From Stappia sp. MMSF_3263 (lineage in GTDB: Bacteria; Pseudomonadota; Alphaproteobacteria; Rhizobiales; Stappiaceae), in assembly GCF_030733745.1 (NCBI RefSeq), contig NZ_JASHIK010000007.1, positions 150,246-214,245 of the forward strand: a DNA stretch of 64,000 nucleotides, in the 5' to 3' direction. The notes below the pieces were generated by a model. The model worked only from the letters and a program-made list of their open reading frames with translations. It was not told the origin of the DNA and did no database searches. Positions 30,107 to 40,645 of this stretch are shown piece after piece (the stretch's first letter is position 1; each line of letters opens with the position of its first letter). The position numbers and the translations under genes were made by a program.

Positions 30107-30963
30107 CGGGCGGGGCCTCGGGGGGAGGTCGCCCCCGGTCCACCGAACTCAGGCTGCGGATCATCTCGGCCCTTCTGCTCGCACCCGCCGTGCTTCTTGC
30201 GACCTATGCCGGGGGCTGGCCCTTCGCGATCGGCGCGGCGCTGTGTGCCGCGATCCTGCTGCAGGAATGGGTCGTCATCGTCCGCGCGAACAACATGGTT
30301 GCCACCGGTCTTGCCGCTGTTGCCGTCGCCGGGGCGATGCTTGCGGTCGCCACGGGCCACCCGCAGGCCGCGCTCGGCCTGCTGCTGCTTGTTGCTGCGG
30401 TGCTGTTCTGTGCCGGGTGGCTGCTGGGGGCGGTCGGCGTCGCCTGGCTTGCCGGGGGCGTGCTCTATGCCGGACTGACCGGTGTGGTTCTCGTGATCCT
30501 GCGGGCGGGCGAAGCCGGGTTCATCGTCATCGTGTTTCTCTTCGCAGTGGTCTGGGCGACCGACATCGCAGCCTATTTCGCCGGCCGGCGAATCGGCGGG
30601 CCGAAATTGTGGGCGCGCGTCTCGCCGAAGAAGACCTGGAGCGGGGCGATCGGCGGGTTTCTTGCCGCCGTGTTGGTGGGACTGGCCGCGGGCATGCTCG
30701 TCGGGGGGGCGCCGCTGCCGGGCTGGCTGGTCGCCGCCGGTGTTCTTTCGGTTTTCTCGCAGGTCGGCGACCTGCTGGAATCCGCTCTGAAACGACGTTT
30801 CGGGGTGAAGGATTCGGGACGGATCATTCCCGGCCATGGCGGCGTCATGGATCGGGTCGACGGGCTCACCGGCGCCGGCGTGCTCGGATATCTGGTCGCG
30901 GTGGCGGCGAGCGGCGCTTTCTCCGATCCGGTCGCCGCGCTCGTGGGCATGCAGGGATACTGA
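30103..30963 (+). CDS. cdsA: phosphatidate cytidylyltransferase
   Basis: A 286-residue polytopic membrane enzyme making CDP-diacylglycerol from phosphatidate and CTP, the branch point of phospholipid synthesis. About seven to eight transmembrane helices are visible. The signature near the C-terminus is SALKRRFGVKDSGRIIPGHG followed by GVMDRVDG. I chose the ATG overlapping the uppS stop over longer starts inside uppS. The following gene dxr begins 4 bp after its stop. Confidence 0.95.
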   Translation: MTGGASGGGRPRSTELRLRIISALLLAPAVLLATYAGGWPFAIGAALCAAILLQEWVVIVRANNMVATGLAAVAVAGAMLAVATGHPQAALGLLLLVAAVLFCAGWLLGAVGVAWLAGGVLYAGLTGVVLVILRAGEAGFIVIVFLFAVVWATDIAAYFAGRRIGGPKLWARVSPKKTWSGAIGGFLAAVLVGLAAGMLVGGAPLPGWLVAAGVLSVFSQVGDLLESALKRRFGVKDSGRIIPGHGGVMDRVDGLTGAGVLGYLVAVAASGAFSDPVAALVGMQGY

Positions 30964-30966
30964 CAA

Positions 30967-32190
30967 TTGACCGCCCAGGACGGCCATGACCAAGCGCCCG
31001 GCGGCGCGCGCGCGGATGCCCGGCCGATGCGGCTGACGGTGCTCGGCGCCACCGGCTCGATCGGCACCTCGACCCTCGATCTGGTGGCTCGCGACCCGGA
31101 GCGTTTCGAGGTTGTGGCGGTGACCGCAAACGCCCGCGCGGAAGATCTTGCCCGGCTGGCGATCCGGGTGCGGGCCCGCCACGCGGTGGTCGCCGATCCG
31201 GCCGCCCATGGCGCCCTCAAGGCGGCGCTTGCCGGTTCGGGCATCACCACGGCCGCGGGCGCGCGGGCGATTTGCGAGGCGGCCGCGCTGCCGGCCGACA
31301 TGGTCGTTGCCGCGATCGTCGGGGCGGCGGGGCTCGGACCGACGCTGGCCGCTGTCGGGCAGGGCACGACCATCGCGCTGGCCAACAAGGAATGCCTTGT
31401 CTGCGCGGGCGATCTTTTCATGCGCGCCGCGCGCGAGGCTTCCGCCACCATCCTGCCGGTCGATTCCGAACACAATGCCGTGTTCCAGGTGCTGGAGCGC
31501 GACAATGTCGAGCAGGTGGAAAAACTGATCCTGACGGCGTCGGGCGGTCCGTTCCGCACCTTCGCGCTGGAGGAGATGCGCGGCGTCACGCCGGACCAGG
31601 CGCTGCGCCATCCCAACTGGAGCATGGGCGCCCGGATCTCCATCGACAGCGCCACGATGATGAACAAGGGCTTCGAGATCATCGAGGCGCGGCACCTGTT
31701 TCCCTTGCGGGCCGATCAGATCGACGTGCTGGTGCATCCGCAATCCGTGGTGCATGGCATGGTGCAGTACCGGGACGGGTCGCTGCTGGCGCAAATGGGC
31801 GCTCCCGACATGCGCACGCCCATCGCCCATTGTCTTGCCTGGCCAGGGCGCATGGGAACGCCGGCGCAACGCCTTGATCTTGCCGCATTGGGAACGCTCA
31901 CCTTCGAGGCGCCGGACCCGGTCCGGTTTCCCGCGCTGAGGCTTGCCCGCGAGGCGCTGGCCGCCGGCACGGCCGCGACGGCGGCGCTGAACGCGGTTGA
32001 CGAGGTGATGGTGAAGGCGTTCCTTGCGCGGCGCGCCGGGTTCCTGGATATCGTGACGACCGCCGAGCAGGTTCTGGAACGCATGGCCGGCACGACCGGT
32101 TTCGGCGAGATGACCTGTATCGACGATGTGTTCGCCGTGGATGAAACGGCTCGTCGTCTTGCCGGGGAGATTGCCGGAAACGGTTCTTGA
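30967..32190 (+). CDS. dxr: 1-deoxy-D-xylulose-5-phosphate reductoisomerase
   Basis: A 407-residue enzyme catalysing the second step of the non-mevalonate isoprenoid pathway. The NADPH-binding motif LTVLGATGSIGTSTLDL is near residue 25. The metal and substrate motifs LPVDSEHNAVFQ and SIDSATMMNKGFEIIEA are intact. The start is uncertain. A TTG at 30967 gives the longest protein and has AGGGA about 10 bp upstream inside cdsA. The ATG at 31027, immediately before the Rossmann fold, is an equally plausible start and would shorten the protein by 20 residues. It supplies the precursors that UppS uses. Confidence 0.95.
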   Translation: MTAQDGHDQAPGGARADARPMRLTVLGATGSIGTSTLDLVARDPERFEVVAVTANARAEDLARLAIRVRARHAVVADPAAHGALKAALAGSGITTAAGARAICEAAALPADMVVAAIVGAAGLGPTLAAVGQGTTIALANKECLVCAGDLFMRAAREASATILPVDSEHNAVFQVLERDNVEQVEKLILTASGGPFRTFALEEMRGVTPDQALRHPNWSMGARISIDSATMMNKGFEIIEARHLFPLRADQIDVLVHPQSVVHGMVQYRDGSLLAQMGAPDMRTPIAHCLAWPGRMGTPAQRLDLAALGTLTFEAPDPVRFPALRLAREALAAGTAATAALNAVDEVMVKAFLARRAGFLDIVTTAEQVLERMAGTTGFGEMTCIDDVFAVDETARRLAGEIAGNGS

Positions 32191-32284
32191 GGCGGGCGGG
32201 CGTGATACGTGCAGGCACCGGAGCCGGTCGCCAACGGGATGTTAACGCGCCGCGAGGACACTGCCCCGCGGCAATGGAGATACA

Positions 32285-33421
32285 ATGGAACTGATCGGAT
32301 CGCTCTTCGGATCGGTGGCGGGCTACGCCCTGCCGTTCCTGTTCGTGCTGACGGTGGTGGTGTTCTTCCACGAACTCGGCCATTTCCTCGTCGGTCGCTG
32401 GTGCGGCGTGCGCGTCAACGCGTTCTCCGTCGGCTTCGGCCCGGAGCTCATCGGCCGCACCGACCGTCACGGCACGCGCTGGAAGCTGTCCGTCATTCCG
32501 CTCGGCGGCTATGTGAAATTCGCCGGCGACGAGAACGAGGCGAGCGTGCCCGACCAGGAGGCGCTGCGCCAGATGAGCGCCGACGAGCGCGCCGGTGCGT
32601 TCCAGACCAAGTCCGTCGCGCGCCGGGCTGCCATCGTCGCGGCCGGCCCGATTGCCAACTTCATCCTCGCCATCGTCATTTTCGCTGTCCTGTTCGCGCT
32701 GATGGGTCGCCCGGAGATCTCGCCGCGTGTCGACCAGGTGCAGCCCGACAGCGCCGCGGCCGAGGCGGGCCTGCAGGCCGGCGATCTCGTCCTGGCGATC
32801 GATGGCAGCAGCATCGGAACCTTCGCCGAACTGCAGCGCACGATCAGCGTCAGCGCCGACATTCCGCTGCGGATGGAGCTGGACAGGGGCGGCGAGCGCG
32901 TCGAGGTGACGATCACCCCGAAGCGGCGCGAAATCACCGACCCCTTCGGCAACGTCCAGTCCGTCGGCCTGCTCGGCGTCAGCCGCAGCGCCAAGCCGGA
33001 GGATGTGATCACCCGCCGCTTCGGCCCGGTCGAGGCCGTTGTCGAGGGAAGCAAGGAGACATGGTTCGTCGTCACGCGGACGGCCGGCTATCTCGGCGGA
33101 ATCCTGACGGGACGCGAATCCGCCGACCAGCTTGGCGGCCCGATCCGGGTCGCGCAGATTTCGGGCCAGGTCGCGACGCTTGGCTTCGGCGCGCTGCTCA
33201 ATCTCACGGCGGTGCTGTCGGTCAGCATCGGTCTGTTGAACCTGCTGCCGATCCCGATGCTGGACGGCGGACACCTGTTGTTCTACGCGGCGGAGGCCCT
33301 GCGGGGTAAGCCGCTGAGCGAACGTGCCCAGGAATACGGATTCCGGATAGGCATAGGCATCGTCCTGTTCCTGATGGTCTTCGCGACCTGGAACGATGTT
33401 CTGCACCTGAGTTCGTTGTAG
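32285..33421 (+). CDS. rseP: site-2 intramembrane zinc metalloprotease RseP
   Basis: A 378-residue S2P-family protease. The zinc-binding motif HELGH is at residues 29-33 in the first helix and the third ligand is in the LDGG motif (LLPIPMLDGGHLLF) near residue 320. One periplasmic PDZ domain (about 115-200) lies between them. Homologues cleave anti-sigma factors or remnant signal peptides within the membrane. It stands between dxr and bamA, the usual position, linking envelope stress sensing with outer-membrane assembly. Confidence 0.95.
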   Translation: MELIGSLFGSVAGYALPFLFVLTVVVFFHELGHFLVGRWCGVRVNAFSVGFGPELIGRTDRHGTRWKLSVIPLGGYVKFAGDENEASVPDQEALRQMSADERAGAFQTKSVARRAAIVAAGPIANFILAIVIFAVLFALMGRPEISPRVDQVQPDSAAAEAGLQAGDLVLAIDGSSIGTFAELQRTISVSADIPLRMELDRGGERVEVTITPKRREITDPFGNVQSVGLLGVSRSAKPEDVITRRFGPVEAVVEGSKETWFVVTRTAGYLGGILTGRESADQLGGPIRVAQISGQVATLGFGALLNLTAVLSVSIGLLNLLPIPMLDGGHLLFYAAEALRGKPLSERAQEYGFRIGIGIVLFLMVFATWNDVLHLSSL

Positions 33422-33608
33422 CGGGCGGGGCGAGCGTGTCTCGACTGCAACGCTCCGGTGCGAAACGGTTTTTGCGGGATTTGGGCGGTTGCTTCCGTTC
33501 CAAAAGCCTGTAAAACGACTGACGGATATAGAGAATCTCGACCACCACATCCGTAGCGCCCGGCGCCGGAAAAACGTGTGGCGGAAAAACCGAAGGCGAA
33601 GCGTCTTT

Positions 33609-35975
33609 ATGCAGCGTGTCCAGAACCTGACCAGAACAATCCTGGTAGCCGCCGTGATGAGCGGTGTCGCACCGATCCTGCCGGTGGCTTTCCCCGGTCT
33701 CGGTGCACCCGAGGCGGAAGCCGCGGTGGTCAGCCGGATCGATGTTCGCGGAAACACCCGCATCGATGCCTCGACGGTCGAGAGCTACCTGACGATCCGT
33801 CCGGGGCGCTCCTTCGGTCCCGCCGATATCGATGAATCGCTGAAGACGCTGTTTGCCACGGGCCTGTTCGAGGACGTTGCGATCAACCAGCAGGGCGGCA
33901 CGCTGGTCGTGACCGTCACCGAGAATCCGATGGTCAACCGGATCTCGTTCGAGGGCAATCGCCGCCTCGATGACAAGACGCTGACCGGTGTCGTGCGGAC
34001 CGAGGAGCGCTCGATGCTGACGCGCGCCAAGGTGCAGTCCGACGTCCAGAACGTGCTTGAGGCCTATCGCCGTTCCGGTCGCTACCGCGCGACCGTCGAG
34101 CCGAAGATCATCAGCCGTTCCAGCAATCGCGTTGATCTCGTGTTCGAGATCAACGAGGGCGACCGCACCGGTATCGAGCGGATCACCTTCATCGGCAATT
34201 CCACGTTCAGCGACGGCCGCCTGCGCGACGTCATCCGCACCCGCACCAGCGGCCTGCTGAGCTTCCTGCGCACGACCGACTCCTTCGATCCCGATCGTCT
34301 CGATGCGGATCAGGAGCTTCTGCGCCAGTTCTACTACCGCCACGGCTATGCCGACTTCCAGATCGTCTCGGCCGTCGCCGATCTTGATCGCGAGGAGAAC
34401 GTCTTCTACGTCACCTTCACGGTGGAGGAAGGCGAGCAGTACACCTATGGCGACATCGACCTCCAGACCTCGCTGAGCGATGTCGATCCCGAGGAGCTGC
34501 GCCGCAAGCTGCGTACCTCGCCGGGCGACACCTATTCCTCGCTCGAGGTGGAGAAGTCGCTTGAGGACCTGACGCTGGACGTGTCCCGCCAGGGCTACGC
34601 CTTCGCCCAGATCCGTCCGCGCGCCTCCCGCGACTATGAAAACCGCACGATCTCGCTGACCTACTTCATCGAGGAAGGTCCGCGCGTCTATATCGAGCGC
34701 ATCAACGTTCGCGGCAACGACCGGACCCGTGAATACGTGATCCGTCGCGAGTTCGACCTGGTCGAGGGCGACGCCTTCAACCGCGTCCTCATCGACAAGG
34801 CGGAGCGCCGCCTGAAGGACCTTCAGTTCTTCAAGAACGTGCGCATCACGACCTCGCGCGGCAGCGCGCCGGACCGGATCGTCGTGAATGTGGATGTCGA
34901 GGAGCAGGCAACCGGCGAGATCGGATTCGGTGTCGGTTACTCGACCTCGGACGGCGTCATCGGCGACATCACGCTGCAGGAAAAGAACTTCCTGGGTCGC
35001 GGCCAGTTCATTCGCGCCAAGGTCGGCGCGGGCGCATCCTCGCAGACCTATGAGTTCGCGTTCACCGAGCCGTATTTCCTCGGCCGCCGGATCGCGCTGT
35101 CGCTGGATGTCTATCGCCGCACCTTCGACCGCAACGACTACCGCAATTACGAGCTGGAGACGACCGGCGGTTCGATCGGTCTCGGCCTGCCGCTGCGCGA
35201 CGACGAGCTGCGCCTCAACCTGGTCTATCGGATTTTCGATCAGAAGTTGTCGCAGAACGTCCCGAGCAACCTGTCGGGCGGCCTGCAGTCGTCGCTGGGG
35301 CGCAACCTGACCTCGGCCATCGGCTACTCGCTGGTCTATGATACCCGTGACAGCCGAACCGATCCGCGCGACGGCTTCTACGTGTCGTTCGGTCAGGAAG
35401 TCGCCGGCCTCGGCGGCGATTCCCGCTACCTCTCGACCAGCATCGATGCGCGCGCCTACAAGGAGATCCTGCCCGAGTGGGGCGTGATCGGCATCCTGCG
35501 CGCCGGCGCCGGCAACATCTTCGGCCTCGGGCGCAGCCTGCGTGCCTCGGACCAGTTCCAGCACAGCGACAGCTGGCTGCGCGGCTTCGAGATGCAGGGC
35601 ATTGGCCCGCGCGATTCCCTCACCGGTGACTCGCTGGGCGGCCGCTGGTATGTCCACGCGAATGCGGAAGCGGAGTTCCCGATCCTCGGTCTTCCGAAGG
35701 AGCTGGGCCTGTCCGGCGCCGTGTTCACCGACTTCGGCGCGGTCTGGGATGCGGATCCGGCGATTGTCAATTGCGTCGGCGTCGCCGCCTGCGGCACCAC
35801 CCAGGTTCCGGCCACGGTTCAGTCCAACAGCTTCCAGCCGCGTGTTTCCGCCGGTGTCGGCGTGAAATGGGCATCGCCCTTCGGTCCGCTGCGGGCCGAC
35901 TTCGCCTGGCCGCTGCTCAAGGAGTCCGGCGACCGGACGCAGTTCTTCCGCATCGGCGGCGGCACGCGCTTCTGA
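33609..35975 (+). CDS. bamA: outer membrane protein assembly factor BamA
   Basis: A 788-residue Omp85 protein, the central subunit of the BAM machine that inserts beta-barrels. The signal peptide ([20 protein letters not shown] ... AEAA) is followed by five POTRA repeats (about residues 40-430) and a 16-strand barrel. The loop-6 motif is WLRGFEMQG near residue 655 (the family VRGF/Y element). The protein ends in an aromatic residue, RIGGGTRF, as outer-membrane proteins do. The ATG at 33609 is favoured because the signal peptide starts there. A GTG at 33576 would add 11 basic residues. TTGCTT-16-TAAAAC at 33489-33516 is a possible promoter. Confidence 0.96.
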   Translation: MQRVQNLTRTILVAAVMSGVAPILPVAFPGLGAPEAEAAVVSRIDVRGNTRIDASTVESYLTIRPGRSFGPADIDESLKTLFATGLFEDVAINQQGGTLVVTVTENPMVNRISFEGNRRLDDKTLTGVVRTEERSMLTRAKVQSDVQNVLEAYRRSGRYRATVEPKIISRSSNRVDLVFEINEGDRTGIERITFIGNSTFSDGRLRDVIRTRTSGLLSFLRTTDSFDPDRLDADQELLRQFYYRHGYADFQIVSAVADLDREENVFYVTFTVEEGEQYTYGDIDLQTSLSDVDPEELRRKLRTSPGDTYSSLEVEKSLEDLTLDVSRQGYAFAQIRPRASRDYENRTISLTYFIEEGPRVYIERINVRGNDRTREYVIRREFDLVEGDAFNRVLIDKAERRLKDLQFFKNVRITTSRGSAPDRIVVNVDVEEQATGEIGFGVGYSTSDGVIGDITLQEKNFLGRGQFIRAKVGAGASSQTYEFAFTEPYFLGRRIALSLDVYRRTFDRNDYRNYELETTGGSIGLGLPLRDDELRLNLVYRIFDQKLSQNVPSNLSGGLQSSLGRNLTSAIGYSLVYDTRDSRTDPRDGFYVSFGQEVAGLGGDSRYLSTSIDARAYKEILPEWGVIGILRAGAGNIFGLGRSLRASDQFQHSDSWLRGFEMQGIGPRDSLTGDSLGGRWYVHANAEAEFPILGLPKELGLSGAVFTDFGAVWDADPAIVNCVGVAACGTTQVPATVQSNSFQPRVSAGVGVKWASPFGPLRADFAWPLLKESGDRTQFFRIGGGTRF

Positions 35976-36001
35976 TCCTGGCGGGCATTTTGGACATCGA
36001 A

Positions 36002-36027
36002 CCGGCCGCCGTGCATTCGGCGGCCGG
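36002..36027 (+). terminator. perfect hairpin between bamA and lpxD
   Basis: A 10-bp perfect stem CCGGCCGCCG / CGGCGGCCGG with a TGCATT loop, 27 bp after the bamA stop and 18 bp before the lpxD start. It lacks a T run, so it may act as an mRNA processing or stability element rather than a terminator. Confidence 0.45.
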
Positions 36028-36045
36028 ATTCATTGTGGGAAGACG

Positions 36046-37113
36046 ATGAGCGAACCCTTTTTCTTTGAGCCGTTCGCGCCAACGGGCGTTTCAGACATCG
36101 CGGACTGGGTCGGCGGCGAACTGCCGCGCGGCGAGAGCGATGTCAGGATTACCGCCGTGGGACCGCTCGAGGATTCGGCCGCCGGCCAGTTGGTGTTCTT
36201 CGACAATCCGAAATATATCCCCATGCTCGAGACCACCCGGGCCGCGGCCTGCCTGGTGGCGCGCAAACATGCGGACAAGGTGCCGGACGGCGTCGTTCCC
36301 ATCGTCGTGGAGCAGCCCTACAAGGCCTGGGGCCAGGTGCTGGCGCGGCTCTATCCCGATTCCATGCGCCCCACTTCACTGGACGGATCGCGGGGTGTCT
36401 CCCCGCATGCGCGGATCGATCCGGCGGCACGGATCGAGGACGGCGTGATCGTCGAGGCCGGCGCGGTCGTCGGCCCGGAGGCGGAGATCGGCGCGGGCTC
36501 GCGCGTTCACGCCAATGCGGTGATCGGCACGGGCGTTCGCATCGGCCGTGACTGCTCGATCGGCGCGAATGCCGTTCTTCAGCACACGCTGGTGGGTGAC
36601 CGGGTAATCCTTCATTCCGGCGTTTGCAGCGGCCAGGACGGGTTCGGCTTTGCCATGGGACCGGGCGGGCACAGGAAGGTTCCCCAGATCGGCCGTGTGA
36701 TCATCCAGAACGATGTGGAGATCGGCGCCAATACGACCATCGACCGCGGCGCGAACCGGGATACAGTGATCGGCGAGGGTACCAAGATCGACAACCAGGT
36801 GCAGATCGGCCACAACGTGGTGATCGGCCGGCATTGCGTCCTGGTTTCTCAGGTCGGCATTTCCGGCAGCGCGACGCTGGAGGACTATGTTGCCATTGGC
36901 GGCCAGTCGGGTGTGCGCGGTCATGTCACCATCGGCATGGGTGCCCAGATTGCCGCGGTCAGCGTGGTCGAGGCCGATGTGCCCGCCGGTGCCCGCTATG
37001 GCGGCGTGCCGGCAAAGCCGGTGAAGGTGTGGTTCCGCGAGGTGATGACCCTTGCGAAACTTGCCGAACGCGGCCTCGGGCAAGGCACGCCGAAGGCGCG
37101 CGACAAGGATTGA
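36046..37113 (+). CDS. lpxD: UDP-3-O-acylglucosamine N-acyltransferase
   Basis: A 355-residue left-handed beta-helix acyltransferase catalysing the third step of lipid A synthesis. The N-terminal uridine-binding domain (about residues 1-100) precedes about ten hexapeptide repeats (for example [20 protein letters not shown] and [20 protein letters not shown]). The catalytic His is expected in [14 protein letters not shown]. It begins the lpxD-fabZ-lpxA-lpxI-lpxB run, behind bamA as in many Gram-negatives but without skp between. Confidence 0.96.
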   Translation: MSEPFFFEPFAPTGVSDIADWVGGELPRGESDVRITAVGPLEDSAAGQLVFFDNPKYIPMLETTRAAACLVARKHADKVPDGVVPIVVEQPYKAWGQVLARLYPDSMRPTSLDGSRGVSPHARIDPAARIEDGVIVEAGAVVGPEAEIGAGSRVHANAVIGTGVRIGRDCSIGANAVLQHTLVGDRVILHSGVCSGQDGFGFAMGPGGHRKVPQIGRVIIQNDVEIGANTTIDRGANRDTVIGEGTKIDNQVQIGHNVVIGRHCVLVSQVGISGSATLEDYVAIGGQSGVRGHVTIGMGAQIAAVSVVEADVPAGARYGGVPAKPVKVWFREVMTLAKLAERGLGQGTPKARDKD

Positions 37114-37140
37114 ACTCGGGCTGGTCTGAGCGTTGGGGAA

Positions 37141-37611
<471 letters not shown>

Positions 37612-37622
37612 GACGAGGCGGA

Positions 37623-38423
37623 ATGACGTCCGGAATTCATCCAACTGCCATTGTCGAGGATGGCGCACAGATCGGCAGCGACGTCCGGATCGGACCGTTC
37701 TGCCATGTCGGACCGGACGTCGTGCTCGGTGACGGCGTCGAGCTGAAGTCGCATGTCGCGGTTGCGGGTCGCACGCGCGTTGGCGCTCGCACCGTCGTGT
37801 TTCCCTTCGCCTCCGTCGGCCATCAGGCCCAGGACCTGAAGTACCGGGGCGAGGCGGCGACGCTGAGAGTGGGCAGCGACTGCATCGTCCGCGAGGGCGT
37901 CACGCTCAATCCGGGAACCGAGGGTGGCGGACTGGAAACGGTGATCGGCGATCGCTGCGCGTTTCTCGCCAATTCCCATGTCGGCCACGATTCACGGCTC
38001 GGCAATGGCGTGATCCTGTCCAACAACGTCATGATCGCCGGCCATGTCACGGTCGGCGACAATGTCATCATGGGCGGCGGCGCCGCCGTCATCCAGTTTA
38101 CCCGCATCGGCGACAACGCGTTTGTGGGCGGCCTGGCGGGCCTTGAGAACGACCTCATTCCGTTCGGCATGGTGATGGGCAACCGCGCCCGCCTGAACGG
38201 GCTGAACCTTGTCGGACTGAAACGCCACGGCTTTGCGCGCGAGGACATTCACGCGTTGCGCGGTGCCTACAAGGAACTGTTCGAGGATGCCGAGGGCACC
38301 TTGCGGCAGCGGGCGGAAAAGGTCGCCGAGACCTATTCGACGGTCGCCCTGGTGCGCCGGGTAACGGATTTCATCCTGGCCGAAAGCGACCGCCGGTTCT
38401 GCACGCCGCCCTCGGAGGGTTGA
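37623..38423 (+). CDS. lpxA: UDP-N-acetylglucosamine acyltransferase
   Basis: A 266-residue left-handed beta-helix enzyme catalysing the first step of lipid A biosynthesis. Hexapeptide repeats run through the N-terminal two-thirds (GIHPTAIVEDGAQIGSDVRI). The catalytic His lies in FLANSHVGHDSRLGNGVILS. The C-terminal helical domain carries GLNLVGLKRHGFAREDIHAL. It follows fabZ by 11 bp and is followed by lpxI after 3 bp. Confidence 0.97.
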   Translation: MTSGIHPTAIVEDGAQIGSDVRIGPFCHVGPDVVLGDGVELKSHVAVAGRTRVGARTVVFPFASVGHQAQDLKYRGEAATLRVGSDCIVREGVTLNPGTEGGGLETVIGDRCAFLANSHVGHDSRLGNGVILSNNVMIAGHVTVGDNVIMGGGAAVIQFTRIGDNAFVGGLAGLENDLIPFGMVMGNRARLNGLNLVGLKRHGFAREDIHALRGAYKELFEDAEGTLRQRAEKVAETYSTVALVRRVTDFILAESDRRFCTPPSEG

Positions 38424-38426
38424 TCC

Positions 38427-39326
38427 ATGAACGAGGCGTCGCCCGCGGCGTCCGGTGAGGATACCCCGCTTGCCGTGATCTGCGGCGGCGGCCGGGTGCC
38501 TGTGGAAGTGCTCTCGGCCGTGCGCGCCGGCGGGCGGCGGGTCGTGGCGGTCGCCATTCGCGGTGAGGCGGATGCCGGCGTCGAGGCGTTTTCTCCCGTT
38601 CATCTTGGCTGGGGCCAGATCGGCAAGCTCGCCGCGCATCTGGAACGCGAGGGCGTGCGCGATGTCGTGATGATCGGGAGCGTCAGCAAGCGCCCCGAAA
38701 TCCGCGAGATCGTCGGCGATCTGGGAACCATGCGCCGACTGCCGAAGATCCTTGCCTCGCTTGCCGGGGGCGACGATTCCATTCTCAAGAAAATCATCCG
38801 CCTGTTCGAGGACGAAGGGTTCCGCATCGTCGGGGCGCATGAGGTCGCGCCGGCCCTTCTGGCGAGCCCCGGCAGTCTCGTCGGCGCGGCGCCCAGGGGC
38901 AACGTGCTTCAGGATCTGCGGCTGGCCGCACGGGCGGTTTCCGAACTTGGCCGCCTCGACATCGGCCAGGCCGCCGTCTGCCTTGGCGGGCGGATCATCG
39001 CGGTCGAGGGAGCGGAAGGCACGGATGCGATGCTGGAGCGCTGCCGGGACCTGCGGGCGCGCGGCCGGGTCAAGGGCAAGGGCGGGGTGCTGGTGAAATG
39101 CGCCAAGCCGGGCCAGGACCTGCGCGTCGACCTTCCCACGATCGGGCCCGACACGATTGACCGGGCAGCGGAAGCCGGCCTTGCCGGGATCGGCATCGAG
39201 GCCGGGCGCGTGCTCATCGCCGACAGGCAGCGGACCGAGGCCGGCGCGATGCGGCAGGGGCTTTTCCTTGTCGGCGTCGGACAATCCGGGCAACTGGCAG
39301 GCGACGACGAGAAAGGCCCGGCATGA
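38427..39326 (+). CDS. lpxI: UDP-2,3-diacylglucosamine diphosphatase LpxI
   Basis: A 299-residue protein of the LpxI (DUF1009) family, which hydrolyses UDP-2,3-diacylglucosamine to lipid X in most alphaproteobacteria in place of LpxH. Conserved segments: LAVICGGGRVPVEVLSAVR, LGWGQIGKLAAHLEREGVRD, LLASPGSLVGAAP, the VEGAEGTDAMLERC motif and KCAKPGQDLRVDLPTIGPDT with the metal-binding aspartates. It lies between lpxA and lpxB, exactly where the missing pathway step is needed, and its end overlaps lpxB by four bases. Confidence 0.95.
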   Translation: MNEASPAASGEDTPLAVICGGGRVPVEVLSAVRAGGRRVVAVAIRGEADAGVEAFSPVHLGWGQIGKLAAHLEREGVRDVVMIGSVSKRPEIREIVGDLGTMRRLPKILASLAGGDDSILKKIIRLFEDEGFRIVGAHEVAPALLASPGSLVGAAPRGNVLQDLRLAARAVSELGRLDIGQAAVCLGGRIIAVEGAEGTDAMLERCRDLRARGRVKGKGGVLVKCAKPGQDLRVDLPTIGPDTIDRAAEAGLAGIGIEAGRVLIADRQRTEAGAMRQGLFLVGVGQSGQLAGDDEKGPA

Positions 39327-40540
39327 GTGACACCGCCGGACGTCCCTTGCTTGTCTACATGATCGTCGGCGAGGAATCCGGCGACCAGCTCGCCGCCCCC
39401 ATGATGCAGTCGCTGCGCGCGCGCACCGCAGGAAACATCCGCTTCCAGGGCGTTGGCGGCGAACGGATGGAGCGGGAGGGGCTTGAGAGCCTGTTCCCGA
39501 TCGAGGATATCGCGGTGATGGGGCTGTCGGCGGTACTTGGCCGGCTGCCGCTCATCGTGAAGCGCGTCTATCAGTCGGTCGACGATGTCGTTGCCGCCGA
39601 TCCGGACCTTCTCGTCATCATCGACAGCCCGGATTTCACCCATAATGTCGCAAGGCGGGTGCGCAAGCGCGCCCCGCATATTCCCATCGTCGGCTATGTC
39701 TCGCCGTCCGTGTGGGCATGGCGCCCGGGTCGCGCGCGGCGGATGGCCGCCTATGTCGATCACCTGCTGGCGATCCTGCCGTTCGAGCCGGCCGTGCACC
39801 GGCGCCTGGGCGGACCGCCGACGAGCTTCGTCGGGCATTCCATCATCCAGCGGGCCGGGGATTTCCGCCCTGCACCTGGCGAGCGGAGCGAACCGGGCGC
39901 GGGAACGGCGCCGGTTCTCCTGGTGCTGCCCGGCAGTCGCCGCAGCGAGGTCACGCGGCTGCTTGCCGACTTCCGGGGTACTGTCGACATCCTCAAGGCG
40001 GAGCGGCCGGACCTGCGCGTCCTGCTGCCCGCTGTTCCCCGTCTGCTGCCGCATATCGAGCAGGAGGTGGCACACTGGCGGTATCCGCCCGAGATCGTCA
40101 CCGGCGAGGCGGGCAAGCTGGCCGCCTTCCGCTGCGCGCATGCCGCGCTTGCGGCCTCGGGAACGGTATCCCTGGAACTGGCGATCTCCGGCGTGCCCAT
40201 GGCGATAGCCTACAAGCTCGACTGGTTCTACCGCCGGATCAAGGACCTGAACCGGTTCCTGCCGATCGCCAGCGTGACCTCGATGGTGCTGCCGAACATC
40301 ATCCTGGGCGAGAACGTCGTTCCGGAGTTCCTCGACGATGACGCCAATCCGCGAACGCTGGCCGACGCGGTGCGCCCGCTTCTCGCCGACAGTCCGCAGC
40401 GGCGCGTCCAGGTCGAGGCCTTCGCCAGGCTCGACGAGATGATGCGGCTTCCCTCCGGTGCCGCGCAGGCCGATGAGGCCGCGCGCGTGGCGCTCGGCCT
40501 CGTTCAAAACTCGATCAATTTCGAAAAAAATTCGGCCTGA
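39323..40540 (+). CDS. lpxB: lipid-A-disaccharide synthase
   Basis: A 405-residue GT19 glycosyltransferase that joins UDP-2,3-diacylglucosamine and lipid X into the lipid A disaccharide. Family motifs: IVGEESGDQLAAPMM at the start, GVGGERMEREGLESLFPIED, SPSVWAWRPGRARRM, VLPGSRRSEVTRL and ALAASGTVSLELAISGVPM. It starts with ATGA overlapping the lpxI stop, closes the lipid A cluster, and is followed by a terminator shared with the convergent gltA. Confidence 0.97.
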   Translation: MSDTAGRPLLVYMIVGEESGDQLAAPMMQSLRARTAGNIRFQGVGGERMEREGLESLFPIEDIAVMGLSAVLGRLPLIVKRVYQSVDDVVAADPDLLVIIDSPDFTHNVARRVRKRAPHIPIVGYVSPSVWAWRPGRARRMAAYVDHLLAILPFEPAVHRRLGGPPTSFVGHSIIQRAGDFRPAPGERSEPGAGTAPVLLVLPGSRRSEVTRLLADFRGTVDILKAERPDLRVLLPAVPRLLPHIEQEVAHWRYPPEIVTGEAGKLAAFRCAHAALAASGTVSLELAISGVPMAIAYKLDWFYRRIKDLNRFLPIASVTSMVLPNIILGENVVPEFLDDDANPRTLADAVRPLLADSPQRRVQVEAFARLDEMMRLPSGAAQADEAARVALGLVQNSINFEKNSA

Positions 40541-40589
40541 TTCTCGCAAATTTGACGTCAAACTTGCAGATATTGCGTCAGTTAGATGC

Positions 40590-40616
40590 AAAAACGGCGC
40601 CTTTCGGCGCCGTTTC
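40590..40616. terminator. shared terminator between lpxB and gltA
   Basis: A perfect 10-bp stem AAACGGCGCC / GGCGCCGTTT with a TTTC loop. On the minus strand it ends in TTTTT (40594-40590), serving gltA. On the plus strand the tail is a shorter TTT, serving lpxB. Confidence 0.8.
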
Positions 40617-40645
40617 CGGTTCTGGTCGGTTCCGCCCGGAGCGCC